A stretch of 40,493 bases of DNA from Proteromonas lacertae (taxonomy: Eukaryota; Sar; Bigyra; Opalinata; Proteromonadidae), in NCBI GenBank assembly GCA_002245135.1, contig NGBS01000343.1:1-40493 (forward strand), read 5' to 3'. Shown here piece after piece: positions 12,736-26,718 of this stretch (positions within the stretch are counted from its first letter, which is position 1; each line of letters starts with the position of its first letter). The notes beneath the pieces are model-generated. The model did no database searches, was not told where the DNA came from, and saw only the letters and a list, made by a program, of their open reading frames with translations. Made by a program: the position numbers and the translations under genes.

Positions 12736-13507
12736 ATGACATATGTGAATTTGAATAAAATTATCCATCAAGTTTACAGACCTGTATGGCGTTTAGTTGA
12801 TGCTGAAAATTATGTAAAGATATTTTATGTTATTTGTTTAGATTTGTGGTAGACTTGCATGCAATTTATGTACAATACTCACAGGAAAATATAAGCCAAT
12901 ATATGACCCTTCTAATGTTGAAGGAGGCGATCATATTGTTGTTATTAATTGTAAGAATGTAGCCTATGCTAAGCCTACATTTAACAATAAAGTTTATTAT
13001 TCACATTCACAATACCCAGGAGGACTGAAAAAAGTAACAATACAAGTATAATTTATCAAATTATATAATCAATAGGATTTAATAAAGAAGGATCCATGTG
13101 AACCACTAAGACGTGCTGTATATGGTATGTTACCTAGAAATAGAGTATATATATATATATAATCTATAATTTGTTAGTTGAGAAGAGTATTTATGTCAAG
13201 GCTTCATTTATATGCTGATGGAAAACATCCCCATATTGCTCAACTACCATTAGATACACCACCATTCATAGAAGCGCAAAAGAAAACAGAAGGTGTTAAT
13301 GAATGGCAGACTTTACAATTTCCTGGCATTGATAATTGGCCTGAAGATTTTGGTGAAGTTGTTTATCAATTTGATACATTTGAAAAAGGTAAAAAGTCAG
13401 AATTTGATATTATTGATTTTAACAAGTTACATAAAGAGTATGAAGCTAAGAGAAATATGAAAAAGAATGAAGTAGAAGCAGATAATAAGAAAAAAAGTAA
13501 GAAATAA
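12736..13507 (+). CDS. Mitochondrial large-subunit ribosomal protein uL13
   Basis: Four exons (12736-12813, 12842-13045, 13076-13144, 13178-13507) splice in frame to about 226 residues. The product follows bacterial L13 closely: WRLVDAENY, GRLACNLCTILTGKYKPIY, GGDHIVVINCKNVAY, KVYYSHSQYPGGLKKV, LRRAVYGMLPRN, and a basic FMSRLHLYADGKHPHIAQ segment. A C-terminal extension of about 75 residues ends in a Lys-rich tail. The bacterial character and nuclear location indicate the mitochondrial ribosome, where uL13 binds 23S-type rRNA early in assembly. No clear targeting peptide precedes the domain; MTYVNLNKIIHQVYRP may serve. Its presence implies a mitochondrion that still makes protein. Confidence 0.93.
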
Positions 13508-13629
13508 TGAATATTTATTGGTTTTTATTAATTGTGTATAATTTGTGGAGATATGTATAAATTCTAACATATAAACAAAAAAAAAATACGACAATTAATT
13601 CTTATATCTACTTATTTTAAACATCTATT

Positions 13630-15505
13630 CTACTTTATATCTCTTTTAATAATTGGTTGAACTTCTTTATCTTTGTCTTGATTCCATAATGCTAAAGAAT
13701 CGTGTTTTGTACTAATATACTTATGAGTAAACTTATCTTTAGTCAATATACAAGCTGATGGATTTCTTTTTTCTTTTACACTAAGTTTTCTAGCAGAAGG
13801 AGAGTTAATATCATGTAAAGAAATTCTACTTTTTGAACTATTTCTTTTATTATATGCTGAACTAGAATGTCTTCTACTTCTTGATCTATGAGATGAATAT
13901 CTATCTTTATTATTATTAGCAGCACCATATTCGTCACTTCTTTCATATGACAGCATGGAATCAAAACTATTATTTACATGAAGTGGATATGATTCAATTG
14001 GAAATAAAAATGTGGTATACATTGATAATAATAGAGAAAGACTTAAATTAGAAATATATAATGGAAAATTATCTCCACAATAAATATGATTAAATGAGCA
14101 TCCAAATGTTATAATAATTGAAGCAATATATAAAGGTTGAGGTATTTTTGAATTTAATTTTGATCTAAATATATGATGAAATACCATTCTGAATAAGCAT
14201 ATTGAACTACTCAAATATATTACACATCTAATTAAATAGGGTGAATAATATAGAAATGATATAACTGGATAAAAGAATGATAAAATGAATAATAGAACAA
14301 ATGCACAAATTAATTCATACAAATTCAATTTATTCTTTTCATTGTTAGTATAATTTGAATTACAGTAAAAACCTAAAGTAACTGAAGAAATTGTACAAGG
14401 AATTAAACCTAAAAGAGAAAATAAAACCATCAATATTCCATCAACTATACAATATCTCGAAAATACTTTTAGATTAAATATAGAATCTTTGGTAGATAAT
14501 TGATGAATGTATAAACAAAACAAATTTGATAAAATATGAACAATGGAATAGACAACTATTACAAACAAGCATTTCCAATTGTAATGGAAGAATTGTGTTA
14601 TATTATTCTTGCTTCTAGATGTATAACTTAGAATTGTATTATTAACATCTAATTTGTATATATCACTTTGATAATAATTATTATCTCCATAATACTCATT
14701 AATTCCACCAATTCTATCAACAATTAAACATAATATATAGGTAACTATAACTGTTATTAATGGAGAATAATTTGTTAAAATATTATAACACGATGTTCGA
14801 CATATTACTAAAACCGTAACAATAATTAGAATCAGTATTAAATTCTTCATATTATAGTTGATAAATATATACGAAATATCTGATGCATCAATATCACTAT
14901 CTGCTATAATACTTTTATCATTAACAGATGCCGCTATTGTTGGATATACTGCATATCTTAATTCATGAAACGCTAATACAATAGCCAGACTGATCAATAT
15001 TTCCACTCTAAATAGTATTGAATGAGGTGATAAATAATATGACAAATAAAACATTATTCCAAATATTATAATAACTATACCACATACACAAATACCTAAC
15101 TTTATTTCAGAAAATATATATTCAGATGACATAATTTTGGTATTTTCACTATTTCTTATAGAATATAAAGCTGTAATACTCCTAATTAAACACACATTAG
15201 GAGCTAATATCAAATATCGAATATGTGGTAAGAAATAATTCAGAATAACAGTATATATAATAGTAGATATTATCATTACAGGAATATCTACAAAAATAAG
15301 TGGATTTGTTGGAATAAAACATGTTAGAATAACAAAAAATGTTTGTAGTATTGATAAATAACCTATATTCTATAATAAATTAAAGAATACTGTGATAATC
15401 ACTTAACCACATAGAAAATGTCTTCTTTTTATCTGATTTCTTCACTGCTGATGGATTTACTATATTCTCAATATCATCAAAGTGTAATCCTGATGCTGAT
15501 CTCAT
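13630..15505 (-). CDS. Unrecognised multipass membrane protein with Arg/Ser tail
   Basis: A short first exon (MRSASGLHFDDIENIV..., ATG 15505) joins through a small intron near 15365-15395 to a long exon ending at 13630, giving about 590 residues. Roughly ten or more hydrophobic segments run through the first ~440 residues. Polar loops include DRIGGINEYYGDNN and an SDIDASD stretch. The C-terminal ~110 residues are hydrophilic and rich in Ser, Arg and Lys (RSRSRRHSSSAYNKRNSS), so probably cytosolic and phosphorylated. I do not recognise the family; some spacing recalls pecanex-like or transporter proteins, but no diagnostic motif is present. It faces the uL13m gene tail to tail with a gap of about 120 bases. 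Confidence 0.75.
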
Positions 15506-15650
15506 AATAATAATGTTTTTATAAAGAATGAAACGAATTATGAAACGAATAATTTATTTGAACAGCTAATTCTTATGTATATTATCAGTTGAGAATAATA
15601 ATATTTTCAACTCATTTATAATTTAAAAATATTAATAATAATAGTAAAAT
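15506..15650. other. Short gap between two minus-strand genes
   Basis: 145 bases of AT-rich sequence holding the 3' flank of the zinc transporter gene and the 5' flank of the membrane-protein gene. The minus strand has TGTTCAAATAAATTATTCG about 45 bases before the ATG, a weak relative of the TCAAGC element. Confidence 0.35.
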
Positions 15651-18019
<2,369 letters not shown>

Positions 18020-18043
18020 TAGAAAAAAGAGATGAAACAAAGA

Positions 18044-18058
18044 ATAGGCTTGACCTAA
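18044..18058 (-). promoter_or_regulatory. TCAAGC element upstream of the zinc transporter
   Basis: The minus strand reads AGGTCAAGCCTATTC, about 28 bases before the ATG at 18019. It matches the core found before uL13m, the PDI gene and the Urb2 gene. Confidence 0.4.
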
Positions 18059-18178
18059 CAAACTCAATTTTATTTTGAATTTTTCTACTATTTTTGTAAA
18101 AGAATAGTTATCATCCTTAGTATTACACAATTAAATCCTATAGAAACATTTGCAAATAATAAAAAAAAAAAAAAAGTC

Positions 18179-18919
18179 TTAATCTGTTTTATACTTTCCA
18201 TTTTCGTCAGGAATAGCCTCTTCTGGTATATTCTCCTCTTTAGGTGTTTCGCCATCAGATTCGCTTGTACTTCCTGAAGAACTTCCTGATTCTTCACCCT
18301 CTTCTTTAATTTGTTGATTTTCATCAACAGGTGATTGAGCAATATTCTCAGTTTGTTGTAATTTAATATTGTTCATTACTTGTGGATTTTCATCTTCATC
18401 ATCTTCGTCTTTCTCATTACATCCTTCATAGATTATCAAAATGATCAATACAAGCAACACTATACCAACAAATATAAACACCAAAGATATGGGGTAATTC
18501 TTTACAATCATTCTATATATCTTATGAATAAATCCAGAGGAATTTGGTTTAATATCACCTAAATGAATAAAAAAACAAGAAATACTATTAGTAGAAGAAG
18601 TAGAAGAAGAAGAAGAAGAAGAAACAGATTTTTTATTTGATTTTATTGATTTTAATTTTTTGATAATTTTTTTAGGTTTCATATTATATATACCATTTGC
18701 AATGGCATTTAAGAAAGATTCCATTTCATCTAATTCATCAACTTCTGGATCTTCATAAAACTTATTATTCTAATTAAATATATTAATAATAAATATATAT
18801 ATGTACATTTGAATCTAATATAATTAATTTCGGTAAATGACTTGTTTCAACATTGAATTGATCTAAAAATGATTCATATGTTATAGCATCCATCATTGCA
18901 AATGAATATAACTTTCTAG

Positions 18920-18955
<36 letters not shown>

Positions 18956-19923
18956 AATAAATTATAAAAATTAAATTATACCTTTGATGTTAATTTATTT
19001 GAATTAATTAAATTATGAAAGAATTGTTTCATTTCTTTATTCACTTTAGCCATTGTTGGATCTATACACATTATGGCTGTTAATTTATTCTCTTGTGTAA
19101 CATATGCTTTAAAATTATGTCCTTCTAATGTTGGAACTTCACTGTATTGATTATTCTGAATCCATTTTAACATATCTTCTCTTGTATGGTTTTGTGGTGA
19201 TAATTTATTATGTATTGTACCATCTGAATATATGGATAATATTGTATAAGATGGTTTTGAAGAGGATATTTTGTTTATTAAAGTTGTATCTGTCGTAAAT
19301 CCAAAGTCTATATATACAGCATAATCATCAGCTATTGAACGATAGATTTCCTCTTGTTCATGTACTAATTGTGTATCTGCTGCTTTTGTGAAGATAAAAC
19401 CTGCTTCTTGAATATTACGAAGGAATAGTGAATAATTATTCTCATTCACTAAAGATACTGGATCTCCTATTTATATATACATATATAGATATAGATATAC
19501 TTGCTGCTCTAGTGCAATAGGAAATAATGGCACTTAAACTCCTACCTCCTTTGTATGGCTTTACATTACCATCTTTTGAAAAGAATACTGTTGGAAAACC
19601 CTTCACATTATATCTATCTCTTAATTTCTTTTGAGTAGTAACATCTACAGTTCCAACATGAATATTTCTTGGTCTTAAGGTGTAAGAAGCATGATTTACT
19701 GTAGGTAACAATTGTTTGCAATGTGGACACCATGGCTATAACATATGATAAATTTTACTTTCATACTGCATGAAAAACAAGCAACCAACTATCTTTGGCA
19801 ATTTTTTTATCGAAGTCTTCTTCAGTTAGTTCTTCAGTTTGTGCATCTATACGACAATAATTCAATAGTTATACTTATGAAAATAAATAAGAAAATAAAG
19901 ATTAGTATTGAATTGAATTTCAT
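18179..19923 (-). CDS. Membrane-anchored protein disulfide isomerase (TMX-like)
   Basis: ATG 19923 opens a signal peptide (MKFNSILIFIFLFIFI). After two introns comes a thioredoxin domain with the active site PWCPHCKQL and the cis-Pro segment VKGFPTVFF. Two further thioredoxin-fold-like regions without CxxC follow (LFLRNIQEAGFIFTKAAD...; FLDQFNVETSHLPKLIILDS). A single TM helix (YPISLVFIFVGIVLLVLIIL) leads into a very acidic, Ser-rich cytosolic tail of about 95 residues ending NGKYKTD. This is the layout of TMX3-type ER oxidoreductases, which handle disulfides of secretory proteins. There are at least six introns. A 27-base GTATTT...TTTAG segment at 18559-18585 is in frame without a stop, and I take it as an intron. 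No KDEL is present, as expected for a membrane-anchored form. Confidence 0.85.
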
Positions 19924-19937
19924 CGTTTTTAATCAAA

Positions 19938-19953
19938 AAAGCTTGAATCAATA
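19938..19953 (-). promoter_or_regulatory. TCAAGC element upstream of the PDI gene
   Basis: The minus strand reads TGATTCAAGCTTTTTTGA around here, about 18 bases before the ATG at 19923. It is among the closest matches to the shared TCAAGC-Y-T-W-T-T pattern. Confidence 0.45.
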
Positions 19954-20203
19954 GTTTGATGAAACGAATAAATATTTCATGTTTTAAAAAACACACAACA
20001 TATTATGTATATATTATACTTATCATAACTATTATTTGTTCAATTAAACAATTAATAAAAAAAATATGTGAATTTGAAATGAAAAGCAATGTACAACCTA
20101 ATTTTTATAATTTTATAGTAATATATCTCTCCTTTGACATCTTGGCTGTATAACAATTTCAAAATTTACATGATATCCAATTATTAAAAATTTCAATTTT
20201 TAG

Positions 20204-20220
20204 AATCAAGCCTTCAAGCT
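20204..20220 (+). promoter_or_regulatory. Doubled TCAAGC element upstream of FAIM-like A
   Basis: AATCAAGCCTTCAAGCT carries the core twice, ten bases apart, about 125 bases before the ATG at 20345. The larger distance suggests a longer leader or an upstream 5' exon. Confidence 0.35.
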
Positions 20221-20344
20221 AAACTAAACATTAAATTAGAAATTTTTAAGGTGTTCTAATTTAATATTTAAGGATTTTGCAATTTCTTCGTTATACACAT
20301 TTGATCTTATTTTTGTTGATTATTAGTATTTATTTATAAACACA

Positions 20345-20966
20345 ATGTCGGAACAACATGCTGATGTGTGGGTTGATGGACCAAAACCTGTTGATAAAGT
20401 AGAATATTTGCATTGCTATGTTTTGAATAGGAAATTGATCCAAGAAAGAACTATGTCTCTTCATTCAAAAAAGAGGGAGTTGGAAAGATAATAGCTAAGT
20501 ATATACCTGTGTGTTATTCTTTATAGAACTAAAGTTAAAGCAACTTGGAATGTAATAATAGAAGGTGTAGAACATGTGGTTGTTGCTTATCACAGCCAAG
20601 TAACAGGCAAAAAATCTGTCTTATTAGACTCAGAAGTATATTATGAAGATCAGGATATGTCATACTTTGGCATTGACTACGAATTTACTAATAAAGTAGA
20701 AGGAAGAAAAATAGGTGTTACTGCTGAATCTACAGGAGTAGGATGGAAATATGAATTGTATATTGATGGATATTCAATGGAAAAGCTAAACCAAAAGAGG
20801 TATTTAATATATTCTATTCTGTTATAGAGCAAACTTGACTGTACAAGCTCCTACTACTACAGCCGTGCAAGCTGATGCTGATAGACGTGGAACAGTGGCA
20901 GATGTGGAGAGTGAAAGTGAAGAAGAAGATGATGATGAAGATGAAGAAGAAGAAGAAGCTGTGTGA
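20345..20966 (+). CDS. FAIM-like protein A
   Basis: Four exons splice in frame from MSEQHADVWVDGPKPVDK to an acidic tail. The central segment (TWNVIIEGVEHVVVAYHSQ, VTGKKSVLLDSEVYY, GRKIGVTAEST, GWKYELYIDGYSMEKL) follows the beta-sandwich of Fas apoptotic inhibitory molecule 1: 'W-x-V...G-x-H', 'GK..V.LDG' and 'Y.L.I.G.S...'. FAIM is a small soluble cytosolic protein, linked in animals to apoptosis and to protection from protein aggregation; its role in protists is unknown. The last ~30 residues are almost all Glu/Asp. It has a close tandem relative directly downstream, with matching exon layout. Length about 177 residues, close to FAIM. Confidence 0.85.
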
Positions 20967-21209
20967 TTATTTTATTTTTTGTATTATATGGTTGTTTGAA
21001 TTATGTCTAAATAATATATATAACTGTATTATAGAAAATGTGATTTGTTTGAACAAAAATATATTCGTTGTGAGGCTCAAGTTTTTGGTTTGAGTCAGTT
21101 TTTATCAAAAATTTAGAATTCTTTTTTATTCTATAAACAACTGATATAACTAAATGTACAAATTATTCCTTTTAATTATTTGAGTTATTATTTTATAATT
21201 TAATAGATA
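20967..21209 (+). promoter_or_regulatory. Spacer and promoter between the two FAIM-like genes
   Basis: 243 bases without a gene. GCTCAAGTTTTTGG at 21075-21088 resembles the shared TCAAGC element, about 125 bases before the next ATG, the same distance as for FAIM-like A. This suggests the promoter was duplicated with the gene. Confidence 0.35.
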
Positions 21210-21841
21210 ATGGCAGATAAGGATACGAAAAAAGAAGATGTGTGGAATGGAAACAAGGATATAGCAGATGCAGTCAATATAGCAGTATAGTGTTTATCTA
21301 TTATTTAACAGGATATTGATCCGTTACGTAACTACCAAGTGTCATATCGTGAAGAAAAAGTGGGACGAATTGTAAAAAGGTATTAATAATTAATATAAAT
21401 ATTTATTTATCTAGTTCAAAGATGAAAATTACTTTTGAACTTGTAATTGAAGGTAAAGAACATACAATAGCTGTATATCACAGTAAAGTTACTGCTAAGA
21501 AAGTTATTTTACTTGATGGTGAAGTTATGTATGATACTCAAGATATGGTTGATATTGGTTTAGATTATGATTTCCCAGGTACTATTGAAGGACATAAAAT
21601 ATCAGTACAGATCATTGATCAATTTGGTTGGAAATATGAAATATTAATTGATAGAGTTTCTATGTCACAACTTGCTGAAAAGAGAATGAAATCAGCAACA
21701 CAAGCTACAGTAGCTACAACCACTGTACCACCAGCAGCAGCAGTAGCAACTACATCAAAAGCTGTAGAACCAGATGCTGAAGATGAAGATGATGATGAAA
21801 ATAGTTCTTCTTCTTCAGATGAAGAAGAAGTGACAAATTAA
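21210..21841 (+). CDS. FAIM-like protein B (tandem paralogue)
   Basis: Starts MADKDTKKEDVWNGNKDIAD at 21210; two introns (near 21285-21311 and 21380-21414) bring in the main exon. The FAIM core is clear: MKITFELVIEGKEHTIAVYH, VTAKKVILLDGEVMY, IEGHKISVQIID, GWKYEILIDRVSMSQL. The tail differs from copy A: a Thr/Ala/Pro-rich linker (TVATTTVPPAAAVATT) then an acidic Ser patch. It shares with A the order of exons, the DPxxNY segment before the core and the acidic end, so the two are an old tandem duplication that has since diverged. The core sequence keeps the hydrophobic strand pattern, so both are probably functional. Confidence 0.85.
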
Positions 21842-21970
21842 TCTATTTAAATGTTTGTTCATTTGTTTTTAATTGTTTTACTTTTTTTTTGTAAGTTTTG
21901 TTATTAATAACAAATAAATAAATTCTATTACAAAACAAATAGTATATTTCATTAAAAAAAAATGATTTAA

Positions 21971-24900
21971 CTACACTACACCTTTATATTTATAATATTT
22001 CTCATATTCACTATGATATTTTCTATAAATAAATCTTTCTGATGGATTTAAAGTAACAAACAGTTGTTGTAATTCATATTTTGTTGATGAATCAAACAAT
22101 ATATTAATAGATGGTGTTAATAGTATTTTAATATCATTCGATACAGATGGTTTATCAAATAAATGGATAATATCACCCATTATATAATTCACATAATGAT
22201 TTATATTCTGCGGATTCTGTTTACACAGTAATTCAATGATGTAATTAATATCATTAGCTAATAATTCACTGTTGTATTCAATTTGATATAATGTTTGACA
22301 AGGATATATTAATAATGTATGAATCATTGAACGGATTATTGTTATTAATAAACAATAGATTTTGGAGGTAATATCAGGATAATGAGATAAAATCATTGTT
22401 AGTAATTTAGTAAAATATTTTGTTAGACTAAGTGGAACAAATACACCAGATCTATATAAATATAAACAGCAATAATACTTCATTTCATATATTATTTTCT
22501 TTTTATTATCTTTATCTATTTGTTGGTTGCTATTATTGAATGAAGTATTTGTTATTGGGATTAATACATTATTTATTGTCATAATTATTCCAATATCACT
22601 TGCTTCGATTGGTAATAACTTGTATTTTGATAATACTATAATGTGAAAAAAAAAATAAAAGATATATACTGGATGTTAAAGACACTATGTTATACTGTAA
22701 GAATAACAGTATCATCTTATACTCTTCATCATCTACAAATTGTCTTGTTTTGGGGATTACAGATAAGAATTGATTCAGTAAAAAAAAGAATTAAGATAAT
22801 AACTAAATTATAATATTCATTCATAAAGTAAAAAAAAGATATCTATCAGCTTGATTAAAATTCCATAACATTTTACTAACACTTGACTTTTCTTTGTTGT
22901 ATCTTTAATAGTAATGTGAATTACATGCACAAAGTATAATATTATTATTTTATCCATGTATGGTTTTGATATTAATATACTCAAAAACTCATTTAATAAC
23001 TTTCTAAACAAATTTGGGGTAGATTTTGTAATGAAATAATAAAAACAATCACTTAATAAATGAACTTCTTCACTTTCTATCTTTCCTTCAATATTATCAA
23101 TGAATTTATTCGATTTATAACTCTCAAACAACAGTTTGAATAAATTCATATAGCTTTCTTCATTCAATGATTCATATAATAATCTGAATGTCAAACAATG
23201 AGTATGTAACAACTTTATCGATAAAATATTTGTATCTATTCATATTTATAATAATAATAATAATAATAATATATATATATATATATATATATGTACAATT
23301 CGATTGAATGTATGAGTAAATAACATCATTTATATCTCTTCGGTAATATCTTTGAAATATCAATCTTTTCATCATCATTTTCATATACCATATTAGTATT
23401 TTCTGATTTAATAATGAATTGATAAAGGTAAAACCAGTTTATTATGATATAATATAACTCATTATTACTATCTATCTTCTTTGATAATAATAACTGAGAT
23501 AAACTACTGAAAAATGTTGTTAAACTTTTATCAAAATTTAATGTGTCATTACTATCATTTTCATTCTTTGATCTGATAGTATAAGATATTAATATGCTGT
23601 ATATAATATTATCAATATGACTAAATATATTATGATCTGTTAGATTATTTGACAAGTAAATAAAATATGAATGATAGATTGAGATTGATTTTGATTGGTT
23701 AATCTCTAATAGGATGTAATATTTTCCTAATAATAAGTATAATTCATTAATTAGGTGGTTAATCATTTCATTATTCATACTATTCACTAGTTTGTAGTTG
23801 AAATTGATAAATGAAGCTAATTCATGAGTTTCAAAATAATTTAGAAACAATAATGGATTTTGTGATAGAATATGAAGAAAATATCTGTATATATGTGTAT
23901 ATAAATTGCTATTCTGCATTAATTCATCTTTCTTTATCTTTGAATTGAAGATATTAGAATCAAACAAACTATTATATAAAATGAGTAGATAAATATACAT
24001 TTGATTTATTTCTTCAATTGTATCTTCTTTAATATAACCACTTGGTAATGATGTTAAATATGATAGAATAGACTGCAGATTGTTTTTATAGTTATTGATG
24101 TTTTTCTTTATTAATTCAACAAAATATTCGTTACTATATTCTTTTATTTCATATTGTTCATAGAATAATGCATTTTTCAATAATTGACATCTTATACATT
24201 CTCTATATATCATTATAAATATAATGAATAATTAATACTCTATATTCTGATGATCTGATAAACATAGTGGTAATGAATAAAACCATTCGACAAATTTATG
24301 AATAGATTCAGTGGAAAGATATTTAGTAATAAGCGGAAAATACTGTAAAAACAACATCCAATTAGATGATAAACAATTCTTACACTATACAAATACAATG
24401 ATCATTATAAAATAATACTTCGTTTATATAGACACTAATGATTTGATTTGATAGTTTCTGTGCTTCTTTAATACTCTTTTTATGTACTTTATCAGGTACA
24501 TCTGCAATAGAATATGTGAAGTGATTCAAAAATTCAATTCCTTGAAATAACAGTGTTAATACAATAAACTGATTATAATCTCTAAATGTCAAACATAAAT
24601 CATAAAAGTTAATATGCTCAGATATTTTGTACAACTCTGAATCTGAAGGAATTGATTGTTTATATGGAAAACCAGTATAGATTTCTATCTTATTCTTTAG
24701 TGAATGAACTCCAGTGATTAAATATAAATTCATAAAAACTAAATTATATTCATCACTATCTCTTTTTAAGTTCATTATATCTGAAGGTGTATTGAAGTTT
24801 ATGGATATTACTTTTTCATATAATGTATCTATTTTTGATAATATATTTCTACAATTATGTTCAGTTATTAACACATTTTCCATAATTAACAAATATATTT

Positions 24901-26627
24901 CTGTCATATCTTTAATACTATTGAAATTCTTATTATCTATTGAATTTACTAATACTTCTAAACCTTTATCAAATAATACTGGAATTTGATTGGGTGAGAT
25001 TTCTCTAATTATTTTCTTTATCACTTTCTTAATCTCATTTGATGTATATAATATAGACAATGAATTAGTCATTGATGCTTCATATAAGAATGAAATCATA
25101 TCTGGAAATCTTCTCAATTTACCAAATACATCTAAAACTGTGACTATATTATCAACATTATTATATTTCCAAAAATATTTATTCCATTCATCTCTCTTTT
25201 CTTCATATAATTGATAGTTTAACTGACATAATAACGATAATAATAGATGATCATTTTGTGGTTTAACTATCTCTAAATAGGTTAAATAATCATCTCTACA
25301 TTTTCTTAACTTTGATAATTCATATTCATTTATTTCATTTAAGGTGTAAATGTTATAAACATACAATCCATTTATTAAATATTCTATACTTCTCCATATA
25401 ATGAAATGATTATTCTTTTCTTTACTTATTTTTGTTGTTAAAATAGAATAAAGCTTTACAAAAAATGCAAATGAATGAGAGGTTTGAGAATCGGCTTGAG
25501 TAGAGGAAGAAGAAGCTTTTCTTTTTTGTGATAGTCCACTTTCAATTTTGATATTATTCTCATTTATTCTTTCAACATAAGCTTGAAATATTAATTTTAT
25601 TAATTGTGGAAATGATTTACTTTCATCATTTAACTCTAAACTCAATATTTTATCAAACAATTGATTTGAATGTGAGATAAACAAGGATGATTCTTTTTTA
25701 CTGTCTTTCTTTTCATCAATTTTCATTTTCTTATTCGATTTTATAGATACATCATAACTGAACAACAAATTATCATCAAATAATGTTGATTTGAATAAGT
25801 TTAATATTTCTTTATTTATATTTTCATTAATATCAATTATATATAATAAGTGTGGAATTAATGACAATATAAAATCAATTAATTTCTTCACATTTCCCAA
25901 TCTACGACATTCACTTATTATTGATGAAATAATAGAAACATAGAGTGATATGATCTTATTATTTTTATATGGATTAATATTTTGAGGTATGTACTTATAT
26001 TCTTCTGATAATTGATTTGAAATTGGATAAATCTCTATTAACACTTCTTTCAATAGTGATTTACATGCTTCTAAAGAGTATGTACCTAGCACTGAATATA
26101 TGGATGAACTAGTACGATATAATAATGAACAATATAATGATAATAAGTGGTAGGATAGGAGGGAAAAATCAGATGGAGTGAATTTTGTATGATTCTGGTA
26201 TATTGATAATAATGTAGCATTTAATGAATTTACTAATAATTTTGATGATGATTGAGATAATGGCTGCTGTTGTTGAGATTGTATTACTGTTATGTAGTGT
26301 ATGAATCTCCATATTTGATAGTTATATTTTGGAGAATCAGTACTATCATCATCATTAAATGCAGATGTAACCTTAATACACCTAATAAAACAAGATTAAC
26401 AAAAAACTATTAATTATATACCAATCAAGAATTCCATTTAGTGTAGATAGCGGAATGCTCTTTGATTTACTATTTTCTGATGTTATTAACCATTTATCTT
26501 CAGATAAATGAAGTAGTTCTGTAGCTATATCCAATTGAATCTAGTAATGTTATAAATATTGTTGCGCTTATACTAAATATTTATCTTTTTCTTCTCTAAT
26601 CTTTTTAAATATTGCTAATTTCGACAT
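21971..26627 (-). CDS. Urb2/Npa2-like ribosome-biogenesis protein
   Basis: A ~1,450-residue helical protein starting MSKLAIFKKIREEKD at 26627, with about seven short introns. Most of it is low-complexity alpha-helical repeat without sharp motifs. The C-terminus is diagnostic: LLTPSINILFDSSTKYEL, then LNPSERFIYRKYHSEYEKYYKYKG matches the end of Urb2/Npa2, where an L-x-P-G-I-hydrophobic-x-L-hydrophobic-D is followed by an R-x-x-x-K/R-x-x-Y-x-x-Y-x-K-x-x-K-Y-K-G motif. Urb2 acts in the nucleolus in early 60S assembly with Npa1/Urb1 and Dbp6. Near 23340 and at two T8 runs (minus strand, near 22835 and 22770) the frame does not join cleanly; unrecognised introns or base-count errors are equally possible. 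A basic linker with KRKASSSS lies near residue 320. Confidence 0.7.
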
Positions 26628-26643
26628 TATTCAAAATTCAAAT

Positions 26644-26657
26644 GAAAAAGCTTGAAA
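26644..26657 (-). promoter_or_regulatory. TCAAGC element upstream of the Urb2-like gene
   Basis: The minus strand reads TTTCAAGCTTTTTC, about 20 bases before the ATG at 26627, in the 90-base gap after the stop of the IQ/B-box gene. Confidence 0.45.
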
Positions 26658-26718
26658 TGTTTGATTAAATTCTATTTTGATAAAATCCCAATAAAACACA
26701 ATTTAAATATTATATTTA

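Larger units (their letters stand above)
19924..20344. other. Divergent intergenic region (PDI / FAIM-like A)
   Basis: 421 bases between divergent ATGs, AT-rich, holding two sets of TCAAGC elements (near 19941-19950 for the minus gene, 20204-20220 for the plus gene). A 65-codon reading frame at 19956-20153 has no recognisable features and spans the likely promoter, so I do not call it a gene. Confidence 0.5.

Noticed and set aside
18921-18952. TA microsatellites as functional repeats (also near 16310, 23270, 28170)
   Set aside because: They lie within introns of this AT-rich genome and carry no further structure. No CRISPR-like spacing was found.
19956-20153. 65-codon plus-strand gene
   Set aside because: No motif, hydrophobic AT-rich composition, and it lies over the divergent promoter region with TCAAGC elements.
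24714-25214. Plus-strand reading frames inside the Urb2-like gene
   Set aside because: Antisense shadows of a long minus-strand coding frame, with no recognisable features.
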